Positions 15,502 through 22,975 of a DNA stretch of 32,918 nt are shown here, one piece after another; the stretch's first letter is position 1, and every line of letters begins with the position of its first letter. The position numbers and the translations under genes were made by a program. The stretch covers positions 1 through 32,918 of the forward strand of contig JAJECK010000143.1 of NCBI GenBank assembly GCA_022822085.1, read 5' to 3'. This DNA is from Candidatus Poribacteria bacterium. Lineage in GTDB: Bacteria > Poribacteria > WGA-4E > WGA-3G. The notes below the pieces were generated by a model. That model was not told the origin of the DNA. It worked only from the letters and a program-made list of their open reading frames with translations, and searched no databases.

Positions 15502-15530
15502 TTGTATTTAATTTCCCATCAGTGTATAAT
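15502..15530 (+). promoter_or_regulatory. Promoter of the glnD-uvrC run
   Basis: The -35 TTGTAT (15502-15507) and -10 TATAAT (15525-15530) are 17 bp apart on the plus strand. The leader to the glnD start at 15586 would be about 50 nt. It diverges from the sspB promoter, with the two -35 boxes 33 bp apart. Confidence 0.6.
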
Positions 15531-15585
15531 GAACAAAACCAAGATATAAAATCTCACCAACGTTCACCGGACCTAATCTCAATCA

Positions 15586-18294
15586 ATGTCAGTAGATATA
15601 GAAAACCGACTCACACAATATATTCCGAACCTGAATATTTCCCAACAAGTGTTGCAAGAGCAGTTGGGAGCATTTATCAAATCCGAGCGCGAGCTCCTCA
15701 AAGCAGATATCTTGTCTGGAGAGAGTGGCTTTTCTGCGTGTGGGACGCATACACAAATTTGGGATGTGATTATCCAGAAAGTCTATGAAGTCGCTACCTA
15801 TCAAATTCAGACAGAATACAGCAAGCAGATAGAAGAACTTTTGAAGATACCGGGTGTGGATTATAATGACTTTATGGATGATGTGCCGGAAGAATGGACT
15901 CCCGATGTTGCGTTATACGGTGTTGGGAGTTACGGTAGGAATGAGTTGTGCTATTTCTCAGATGTGGATGTTGTCTATACATCATCCGTTGACCTTGAGG
16001 ATGTATACGACGAAGGCACTCTTGAACTTGTCCGATGGTTCTACGACTTTTTTGATAGTCTGCATTCGGCGATCCCCGGTTTTGAGTTTAGTTTCATCTA
16101 TCGTCCGATGTCAGATATTGCGAAGTGGAACTTTATGGATATGACTGCGTTGATTGATATGCGGTTTATCGCTGGTGATTCTACATTGACAGAAAAGTTT
16201 CGCAAAGCCGTGCATTCTGAAAAATCGGATATCTCTCTCGTTCTGGATTTACTTCAGTCCAGAGCGGATTCTTTCAATGTTTCTGAGGATACGATTTATC
16301 TGAATCAACCCGATATAAAGACAGGAAGGGGCGGATTACGAACCCTGCAATATGCCCTATGGATGTGTGGACTTCCAAATTTTACATCTGTTCTGGACCT
16401 ATACGAAAGGTTTGATGACGAACATTTGAAGCCTTCGCTTGATTTTATGTTTAAGGTACGGAATTTACTCCATGTTTTAGCAGGTGCACCCCATGACTCA
16501 CTCTCTTTTCATCCAGAACAGGAGGATACACTCCAATCACAGATTGCTTGTGCACTCGGTTATTCAGATGAATTGGAAGAAGGTCGTTATGACTTTATGG
16601 CGGATTACTATGCCAAAGCGAAGTATTTACACTTTAAGGCGGAGTTGTTGATACGCAAGTTTCTTGCGAATGGAATACCCGTTTCAGATGTGCTTGGCGT
16701 GAGAACTGATGTGCTATATTGTATAGATAATAACTTCGGTGAACTTGATACAGATGAACTCTTTAATTTATTCACATATTTCCAACAATACGATTTTGAG
16801 ATTGACCCGTCGCTTGCGACCTTTATCTTTGCTTATGTAGATGCATTTGATTGGGATCGGTTCAAGCGGAGAATTTCAGAACTTATCAATACCCCTGGAA
16901 ATGTAGAGAAGAGTTTGACACGGCTGCACAGGCTTGGAATATTGTCTCGTCTTGGAGAAGGTGGGGAAAGGTTTGATAAGGCGATGATGACGCGGAGCGA
17001 ACGCAGTCTTGATCCCTATACAGTCGGAAAGCACACATTAACTGCTATTGGACATCTTGATGAGATACGTCGGACAGAATCGAGTAGTCCGTTCGCCGGA
17101 CCTCGTGTTGGACAACCGATGACACCTTCTGCAAATACTGAGTTGGAGGAATTGAATACTGCTTTTAGTTCACTTTCCGATTCTGCACCACTATACATGG
17201 CACTATTTCTACATGATATTGATAAACCAGATCCTACACATCCGAAGACGGGAGCAGAAAAAGCAAAACGCATCGCACCTGAATTTGGTTTTAATCCGCA
17301 ACAGACAGAGGAAATATGCTTTCTGATCCGCGAACATCTTAGAATGATTACGTTGGCGCGCTATCACCAATGGGACGAAGCGACTATTGCAGAGTTTTGT
17401 GAAGAAGTCAATTCATTAGAACGATTAACTGCGTTATATCTGTTAACCTATTGTGATTCAAAAGCGAATGGTGCTCAGAATTTTAGCAATCTTGCTAAAC
17501 ACAATCTTAAACGGTTGTATGAAGTTGTGCGTGTGCGATTTGTCGGACAGGAAGAATCACAATGGGGAGTCTATGCACCGCCAGAGGAATTTCAGCATTT
17601 CCTACATCAGATGCCTGTTACATATCGTATTGCTATTGCACCTGAAGAGATATCCATGCACATGAAGATGATTGCTCAAGCTGAAACGACACCATCAGAA
17701 AACAAAGATTCTGAAGCATCTGCTGTTATCCTTCAATTTGTTGATAAACCCGGTTTTACAGAATTGCATTTATGTGGACATAGCCGTATAGGAAAGTTGC
17801 ACACGGTTAGTGGTCTATTTTTTGCCAATAACATTGATGTACGGGATGCACGCGTCTATCCTAAACAGGATACAAATTTGGAGTTGGAGATATACCGCCT
17901 GGTTCATCAACTATCTCAACAATCTTCTGAACCACTGCCTCTTGACGAAGATTTAAAACGAGATTTAGATTTTGACATACGGAGTTTGATGGCAGGTGAG
18001 GTTACACTTGAAGAGGTATTTGAGAGACGTTATGTTGATACCACTGGAACGTGGCGTGTAGACGATGTCACTGTTGAGACTGCAAGGAATTACACAGAAA
18101 TCGTGGTAACAGGTGAGGAGAAGGTAGGTTTTCTCCACTATTTCAGCGGGATATTGGCTAAATTGGAGTTGAACGTTGAAATGTGTAAGTGTTCTGGATT
18201 GGGTGGACAAGCGACAGATAGGTTTTATGTGCAACCAGTAGCGGATCCTCAGAAAGTGCGAGAAAAGATATTAGCTGAATTGCAACCAGATTAG
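15586..18294 (+). CDS. glnD: PII uridylyltransferase/uridylyl-removing enzyme (GlnD-like)
   Basis: 902 residues, close to the usual GlnD length. The nucleotidyltransferase signature GSYGRNE is at 114-120 with SDVDVV at 125-130. An HD domain follows (FLHDIDKP near 542), then two ACT domains (about 705-775 and 825-900). GlnD uridylylates PII proteins when glutamine is low and removes UMP when it is high, through the HD domain; the ACT domains sense glutamine. All four parts are recognisable, so both activities are plausible. No strong ribosome site precedes the ATG. It is the first gene of a closely packed run ending at uvrC, an unusual set of partners for GlnD. No glnB or glnA is in the window. 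Confidence 0.85.
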   Translation: MSVDIENRLTQYIPNLNISQQVLQEQLGAFIKSERELLKADILSGESGFSACGTHTQIWDVIIQKVYEVATYQIQTEYSKQIEELLKIPGVDYNDFMDDVPEEWTPDVALYGVGSYGRNELCYFSDVDVVYTSSVDLEDVYDEGTLELVRWFYDFFDSLHSAIPGFEFSFIYRPMSDIAKWNFMDMTALIDMRFIAGDSTLTEKFRKAVHSEKSDISLVLDLLQSRADSFNVSEDTIYLNQPDIKTGRGGLRTLQYALWMCGLPNFTSVLDLYERFDDEHLKPSLDFMFKVRNLLHVLAGAPHDSLSFHPEQEDTLQSQIACALGYSDELEEGRYDFMADYYAKAKYLHFKAELLIRKFLANGIPVSDVLGVRTDVLYCIDNNFGELDTDELFNLFTYFQQYDFEIDPSLATFIFAYVDAFDWDRFKRRISELINTPGNVEKSLTRLHRLGILSRLGEGGERFDKAMMTRSERSLDPYTVGKHTLTAIGHLDEIRRTESSSPFAGPRVGQPMTPSANTELEELNTAFSSLSDSAPLYMALFLHDIDKPDPTHPKTGAEKAKRIAPEFGFNPQQTEEICFLIREHLRMITLARYHQWDEATIAEFCEEVNSLERLTALYLLTYCDSKANGAQNFSNLAKHNLKRLYEVVRVRFVGQEESQWGVYAPPEEFQHFLHQMPVTYRIAIAPEEISMHMKMIAQAETTPSENKDSEASAVILQFVDKPGFTELHLCGHSRIGKLHTVSGLFFANNIDVRDARVYPKQDTNLELEIYRLVHQLSQQSSEPLPLDEDLKRDLDFDIRSLMAGEVTLEEVFERRYVDTTGTWRVDDVTVETARNYTEIVVTGEEKVGFLHYFSGILAKLELNVEMCKCSGLGGQATDRFYVQPVADPQKVREKILAELQPD

Positions 18295-18306
18295 GAAAAT
18301 CAGGAC

Positions 18307-19068
18307 ATGAAACAACGCGTGTTAATCACAGGTGCAGCGGGGACGGTAGGGACAACACTCTGGCAGGCATGGGAACAAAAGGACACCTATAAATTAACCT
18401 TAATGGATATCAATCCTATTCAGGGTGCCAGTTCTCGTGTGGTTGAGTCAGATATTCGGAATTACGCTGCAATGAAGGAGCTGTGTCAAGGTCAAGATGT
18501 TTTGGTACATCTTGCTTATGTACGTCAGGATAATCTCGGTATAGAAACGGGGCAAGTTAGCGACATCGGTGCGTCAATGTACCTGTTTGAAGCTGCACGA
18601 GAATGTGGCGTGCAGAAAATTGTCTATGCAAGCACAAACCATGTGTCGGGTTGGAATGAAAAGTTGAGTACCCCACCCCGATTCTCTACTGGTGATCAGT
18701 TCCGTCCTGATGGCTGGTATGGTGCGATGAAAGGTATGGCTGAGATTGCAGGACGATATCTTGTTGATGCACATAATATGCGATTTATCAGTATCCGTAT
18801 CGGAAGTTTCAATGGCACTTATGAACCGAATGGAATCCGACACTGCAGTACGCTTTTGACTCCACGGGATTGTGCCCAACTTTTCGGATTGGCTGTAGAC
18901 TACGACGGTCCTGTCAAATATCTGATAACTTATGGAAGGTCAGCAAATTCTGATGGAATCCAACAGAGTTTCTTGGATATCAGCGGTGCTGTTGAGGTGT
19001 TGGGATATGAACCGCAGGACAATCTAATCAAGACGCATCTACATAAATTTAGTCCTAGTGAGTCATGA
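18307..19068 (+). CDS. NAD-dependent epimerase/dehydrogenase, uronate dehydrogenase-like
   Basis: 253 residues with the Rossmann motif VLITGAAGTVG at the N-terminus, a Ser/Thr region YASTNHVSGW, and YGAMK, the Tyr-x-x-x-Lys catalytic pair of extended SDR enzymes. The segment SIRIGSF followed by LTPRDCAQLFGLAV resembles uronate dehydrogenases and related sugar epimerases. The substrate cannot be read from the sequence. AGGA precedes the ATG closely. glnD ends 12 bp upstream, and the stop codon overlaps the trmB start by 4 bp (ATGA), so the genes are co-transcribed. Confidence 0.75.
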   Translation: MKQRVLITGAAGTVGTTLWQAWEQKDTYKLTLMDINPIQGASSRVVESDIRNYAAMKELCQGQDVLVHLAYVRQDNLGIETGQVSDIGASMYLFEAARECGVQKIVYASTNHVSGWNEKLSTPPRFSTGDQFRPDGWYGAMKGMAEIAGRYLVDAHNMRFISIRIGSFNGTYEPNGIRHCSTLLTPRDCAQLFGLAVDYDGPVKYLITYGRSANSDGIQQSFLDISGAVEVLGYEPQDNLIKTHLHKFSPSES

Positions 19069-19763
19069 ATGCAGAACCACGTTACACCGACCAATATTAT
19101 AAATGTACAACCAGGCAATCACAGATAATTGACGTGGTGCATGGTAAGACTGTTCCGCTAAATGATATACCCTCTCCTATTGACTGGAAAGAACTCTTTT
19201 GTAACACGCATCCAGTAGAAATTGAGATTGGGTTTGGTAAGGGGAGATTTCTATTAGAAGCCGCTAAGGAATTTGCAGATGTGAACTTTATCGGTGTTGA
19301 ACGCGCGCAAAAATATGTTGAACTGACACGTCAACGGTTTCTCAAATATATGCAGCACTATGCAGTGGATAGAGAATCAGGGACGTTTGAAAATGTCCGT
19401 CTCGCTTGGACGGATGCAAATTACTTCTTGTCAAGGTATGTTCGCGATGCATCAGTCAATGCAATTCATATCTATTTTCCCGACCCGTGGCCGAAACCCC
19501 GTCAGCAGAAAAGGAGAATCTTTAGAAATAAAGAGTTTCTGTCGGCTATTTCACGAACGCTTAAATCTAATGTCGGAAGGTTATTTGTCGTCACTGATTT
19601 TGCTGAGTATTTCAATGAAATCCAAGAACGTATAGGGACTCATACCACTTTAAAACCTGTCCCACATAATTCAGATGATTACCAACACATTGCAACAAAC
19701 TTTGAGATTAAGTATCAAATAGAAGGTCGTGAAATTTACCGGGCGGTTTATGAGAAGATGTAA
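19065..19763 (+). CDS. trmB: tRNA (guanine-N7)-methyltransferase TrmB
   Basis: 232 residues. The SAM-binding motif IEIGFGKGRFLLEAA and the family signature IHIYFPDPWPKPRQQKRR are both present, followed by TDFAEYFNEIQE. TrmB methylates G46 in the variable loop of tRNAs with S-adenosylmethionine. The N-terminal extension of about 45 residues before the SAM motif is usual in the family. The ATG overlaps the stop of the preceding gene. All key residues look intact. Confidence 0.9.
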   Translation: MNAEPRYTDQYYKCTTRQSQIIDVVHGKTVPLNDIPSPIDWKELFCNTHPVEIEIGFGKGRFLLEAAKEFADVNFIGVERAQKYVELTRQRFLKYMQHYAVDRESGTFENVRLAWTDANYFLSRYVRDASVNAIHIYFPDPWPKPRQQKRRIFRNKEFLSAISRTLKSNVGRLFVVTDFAEYFNEIQERIGTHTTLKPVPHNSDDYQHIATNFEIKYQIEGREIYRAVYEKM

Positions 19764-19775
19764 GTGGAGTATATT

Positions 19776-20354
19776 ATGTCAACTGTAACAGCAAAAACCT
19801 TATTCACACCCGAAGAATATATTGTCTTAGAACGAGAAGCTGAATTCAAGAGTGAATACCGTGATGGTCAAATTGTAATGATGCCTGGTGCGAGTCGTGA
19901 ACATGTTCTAATTTCAGGCAATATATTTGGACACTTATTCATACAGTTACTTGATAGAACTTGTGAAGTTTATGCTAACGATATGCGTGTAAAAGTCCGT
20001 GATAGTGGTTTATACACTTATCCGGATGTTATCGTTGTGTGTGATGAGCCGCGTTTTGAAGACGGATACTTTGATACGCTGCTAAATCCAACTGTGATTG
20101 TGGAAGTGCTTTCACCTTCAACAGAGGATTATGATAGACGAGGAAAATTCTATGCCTATCAAACACTTGACTCCTTGCAGGAATATATTCTGGTTTCTCA
20201 GTACGATGTCCATGTTGAGCAGTATATTCGACAAGATGAGGTTTGGCAATTAATTGAATACCGTTCTCTTGAGGATGTGATGATAAATGCATCAATTGAG
20301 TGTCAATTGGCAATTCGAGCAATTTATGCCAAAGTCAAATTAATAGGTAGATAG
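19776..20354 (+). CDS. Uma2-family (DUF820) PD-(D/E)XK nuclease-like protein
   Basis: 192 residues from the ATG at 19776. A GTG at 19764 could add four codons, but GGAG at 19766-19769 is well placed as ribosome site for the ATG, so the ATG is preferred. The Uma2 pattern TPEEYIVLE, YPDVIVV and VIVEVLSPSTEDYDRRGKF gives the Asp and Glu of the PD-(D/E)XK fold. These proteins are common as many paralogs in cyanobacteria and some symbionts, with no settled function. It lies between trmB and uvrC with almost no spacing. Confidence 0.85.
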   Translation: MSTVTAKTLFTPEEYIVLEREAEFKSEYRDGQIVMMPGASREHVLISGNIFGHLFIQLLDRTCEVYANDMRVKVRDSGLYTYPDVIVVCDEPRFEDGYFDTLLNPTVIVEVLSPSTEDYDRRGKFYAYQTLDSLQEYILVSQYDVHVEQYIRQDEVWQLIEYRSLEDVMINASIECQLAIRAIYAKVKLIGR

Positions 20355-20359
20355 GTACA

Positions 20360-22231
20360 ATGATGGAAAATCAAGGAAAAATGTGGCAATCTCTACCAAA
20401 CGCGCCAGGCGTTTATCTCATGAAGGCATCGGACGGTTCACCAATCTACATTGGTAAAGCAGTTAATCTACGCAATCGTGTCCGCTCATATTTTCAACAA
20501 AGTGGTTTAACTGATAATCCTCTGACAGCACAGATGATGCGATATGTCACAGAAGTGGACTACATTGTCACAAGTAATGAGATCGAAGCACTTATTCTGG
20601 AAAATAACCTAATTAAGTCGCATCAACCCCGCTACAATGTAAAATTAAAAGACGATAAACGCTATCCATTCCTCCGTGTCACCACAAATGAACCTTTTCC
20701 TCGCATTATGATCACGCGAAAAACAGATAATGATGGAACACGCTATTTTGGTCCCTTTGTCCGAGTTCGTTCAACACGACAAGTGTTAAAACAGTTAACA
20801 AAGTTGTTCCCTATTCGTACCTGTACATTACCACTTGAAGAAGCAAACAATAAATATCGTGCATGTCTTGACTATCACATTGGGAGGTGTCCTGCACCGT
20901 GTGCCAATCTGATAAACGTTCAGGACTATAAGAAGATCGTACGTAAAGTCTGTCAATTTTTGGGTGGTAATACAAATTCAGTTGTAAAAGAATTGCAGCA
21001 GCAAATGAAAGCTGCTGCGAAATCACTTGATTTTGAAGCAGCTGCGAAATATAGAGACATGTTGAACGATGTCCAACAGGCAGTCTCAACACAACAAAGT
21101 CTTGATAATGTGACGACAGTTGATGAGGATGTAATCGGGATAGCCACTGCTTTTCAACACGATCTGCAAAGCCGTTTAGGTGATGTTGCGTGTGTGCAAG
21201 TTTTGCATATCAGAGATGGAAAACTGCTGGAACGAGAACACTATTATCTGAACGATGTACATCCAGAACAGATACCAACTGCTATCAGTGCGTTTGTTTC
21301 TCAGTACTATCAAAATGCAGTGCTTGTCCCGAAAACTATTGTGTTACCAATGCAAATTGAATCGGTAGAACTGATTGAAAAATGGCTCGGCGAAAAACGT
21401 GGTAATAAAGTCTCATTACACGTCCCAAGGGCTGGTAGATTAAGAAGATTACAGACCTTAGCTATGAAAAATGCTGAAGTGTTACTGTTACAACGTGAAC
21501 AGAGTGTGGTGTTAAGTAGTGATGTTGACCCTGCTTTGGTGGAGTTACAGGAATTGCTTGAGATAAGTCATCCATTGAGACGGATTGAAGCTTATGATAT
21601 ATCTAATCTCGGTGATAGGTATGCAGTGGGTTCAATGGTTGTATTGGAGGATGGTAAACCAGCTAACAACGAATATCGCCAGTTTCGGATTAAAAATGTT
21701 ATAGGACAGAACGATTATGCGATGATGCAAGAGGTGATAACACGGCGTTTTCGACGTGCAGAGACAGGCGACAAAAAATTTAGTAAGTTGCCTGATTTAA
21801 TGTTGATTGATGGTGGGAAAGGTCAATTAAATGCTGTTCAAACAGCACTTCAAGCGTTTTCTGATGCAGAAATGGACATTGTACCTACTCAGATACCTTT
21901 GATCGCTTTAGCAAAACGTATTGAAGAAATATTCGTTCCGGGTAATCCAGAGCCTATTGTCCTGAGGGAAGACAATCCAACTCTGCACTTAATTCAGCGG
22001 TTAAGAGATGAAGCGCATCGTTTTGCGATTACTTACCATAGAAAACTAAGACATAAAGCATTGAGCGAATCTGTTCTGGATGAAATACCAAACATCGGTC
22101 CAAAACGAAAACAGTCATTACTTCAACAATTTGGTTCAGTAGATGCGATTCGGAAGGCAAGCTTGGATGAACTTCTTTCTGTGAAAGGAATTCCGAGGAG
22201 CGTTGCTGAAAACATCCGAAAGAATCTCTGA
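20360..22231 (+). CDS. uvrC: UvrABC excinuclease subunit C
   Basis: 623 residues with the standard order. An N-terminal GIY-YIG nuclease (PGVYLMKASDGSPIYIGKA) makes the 3' incision. A UVR domain near 205-240 (LDFEAAAKYRDML) binds UvrB. The RNase H-like C-terminal nuclease (IEAYDISNLGDRYAVGSM, LMLIDGGKGQLNAV) makes the 5' incision, and a helix-hairpin-helix pair ends the protein (IPNIGPKRKQSLLQQFG). It works with UvrA and UvrB in nucleotide excision repair; neither is in this window. Two adjacent ATG codons (20360, 20363) are possible starts. It ends the glnD run. Confidence 0.95.
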   Translation: MMENQGKMWQSLPNAPGVYLMKASDGSPIYIGKAVNLRNRVRSYFQQSGLTDNPLTAQMMRYVTEVDYIVTSNEIEALILENNLIKSHQPRYNVKLKDDKRYPFLRVTTNEPFPRIMITRKTDNDGTRYFGPFVRVRSTRQVLKQLTKLFPIRTCTLPLEEANNKYRACLDYHIGRCPAPCANLINVQDYKKIVRKVCQFLGGNTNSVVKELQQQMKAAAKSLDFEAAAKYRDMLNDVQQAVSTQQSLDNVTTVDEDVIGIATAFQHDLQSRLGDVACVQVLHIRDGKLLEREHYYLNDVHPEQIPTAISAFVSQYYQNAVLVPKTIVLPMQIESVELIEKWLGEKRGNKVSLHVPRAGRLRRLQTLAMKNAEVLLLQREQSVVLSSDVDPALVELQELLEISHPLRRIEAYDISNLGDRYAVGSMVVLEDGKPANNEYRQFRIKNVIGQNDYAMMQEVITRRFRRAETGDKKFSKLPDLMLIDGGKGQLNAVQTALQAFSDAEMDIVPTQIPLIALAKRIEEIFVPGNPEPIVLREDNPTLHLIQRLRDEAHRFAITYHRKLRHKALSESVLDEIPNIGPKRKQSLLQQFGSVDAIRKASLDELLSVKGIPRSVAENIRKNL

Positions 22232-22443
22232 AGATTAATCTACACACCGGACTTTTCTTTCTTAAACTGCCCAAATATGTGCTTCTATAGATCTGTATGC
22301 ACCATTATGTGCAACAAACGTTATAGGAAATGAGTAGAATGCTTGATTAGATTGCATTCCCCGCATGGCACATATATTGCAAGGTTGTGTTTACATTTAA
22401 TTTGTATTGATATTGGACAGATATTATAACGGCTTGTGCTAAA

Positions 22444-22510
22444 TAATACCACTTCTAATTATTTTTGGACCCTTTTTCCGTAGGTCGGGTAGAGGCACGA
22501 AACCCGACAC
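22444..22510. repeat. REP-like palindromic repeat, copy 2 (one arm)
   Basis: A variant of the lead sequence is followed at 22480 by GTAGGTCGGGTAGAGGCACG and the inner arm GAAACCCGAC. The expected closing arm is replaced by a looser GGGTTTCGCTTCGCTCTACCC at about 22568-22588. Confidence 0.65.
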
Positions 22511-22664
22511 GTGATGATTGTGTCTATCATGTCCAAATCAACGCAGAATGCGCGTTTGGCATTCTGCGGGTTTCGCTTCGCTCTACCCATAAGCGTCAAT
22601 TTAGCGGAGATTTAAAGGTAGCAGGCACACGCCGTGGGTCCTCCGTCCGCAAGCGAAAAAATCA

Positions 22665-22738
22665 CGGCACACGGCGTATCCGGACTACTTTCTGAAAACT
22701 ATTATCGTGAACGGCACACGGAGTGTGCGGACTACTTT
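22665..22738. repeat. 27-bp direct duplicate
   Basis: Units at 22665-22691 and 22712-22738 share CGGCACACGG at the start and CGGACTACTTT at the end. The middle bases differ. They are spaced by 20 bp. Confidence 0.7.
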
Positions 22739-22743
22739 GCATG

Positions 22744-22810
22744 CATTTTCTAAAATTGACGCTTATGGGTTTCGCTTCGTTCTACCCATAGGTGTCAATT
22801 TTAGAAAATG
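22744..22810. repeat. Long hairpin: 27-bp inverted repeat with 13-base loop
   Basis: The arms at 22744-22770 and 22784-22810 are complementary apart from two positions. Sequence related to an arm recurs at about 22585-22607 and as the ends of the element at 25665-25890, so this is a dispersed family. Confidence 0.8.
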
Positions 22811-22876
22811 TCTGAGTTATTGTGAATACCTCTAAATACATGTGATTATTGAGATTGTCCATATTTAGTCCCGTCC

Positions 22877-22899
22877 GGACGATATGTTTATAGAAAACG
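22877..22899. repeat. Dispersed GGACGATATG motif, copy 1
   Basis: GGACGATATGTTTATAGAAA recurs nearly exactly at 29868-29891 and in part at 30070-30088, always near hairpin elements. Confidence 0.6.
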
Positions 22900-22975
22900 T
22901 TTGTCTACAGGCTCTATAGCGAGTGAACCACTAAAGACACCAAAACCAATCAATTATGGTGAAGATTGAAATAAT

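Larger units (their letters stand above)
22232..22975. other. Repeat-rich intergenic region between uvrC and the YibE/F gene
   Basis: No gene is supported. An open frame at 22465-22695 is built from repeat sequence. Present are a REP-like half (22480-22510), an inverted fragment of the 22744-22810 hairpin arm (about 22585-22607), a 27-bp duplicate (22665-22691 and 22712-22738), a long hairpin (22744-22810), and a short motif shared with 29868-29891 (22877-22899). Nothing is recognised in 22250-22440. Confidence 0.7.

Noticed and set aside
15309-15788. 159-aa plus-strand frame across the sspB-glnD promoter region
   Set aside because: It is a shadow that spans both promoters and reads out of frame with sspB and glnD.
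22465-22695. 76-aa open frame in the uvrC-YibE/F gap
   Set aside because: It is made of REP-like and duplicated repeat sequence and has no ribosome site.
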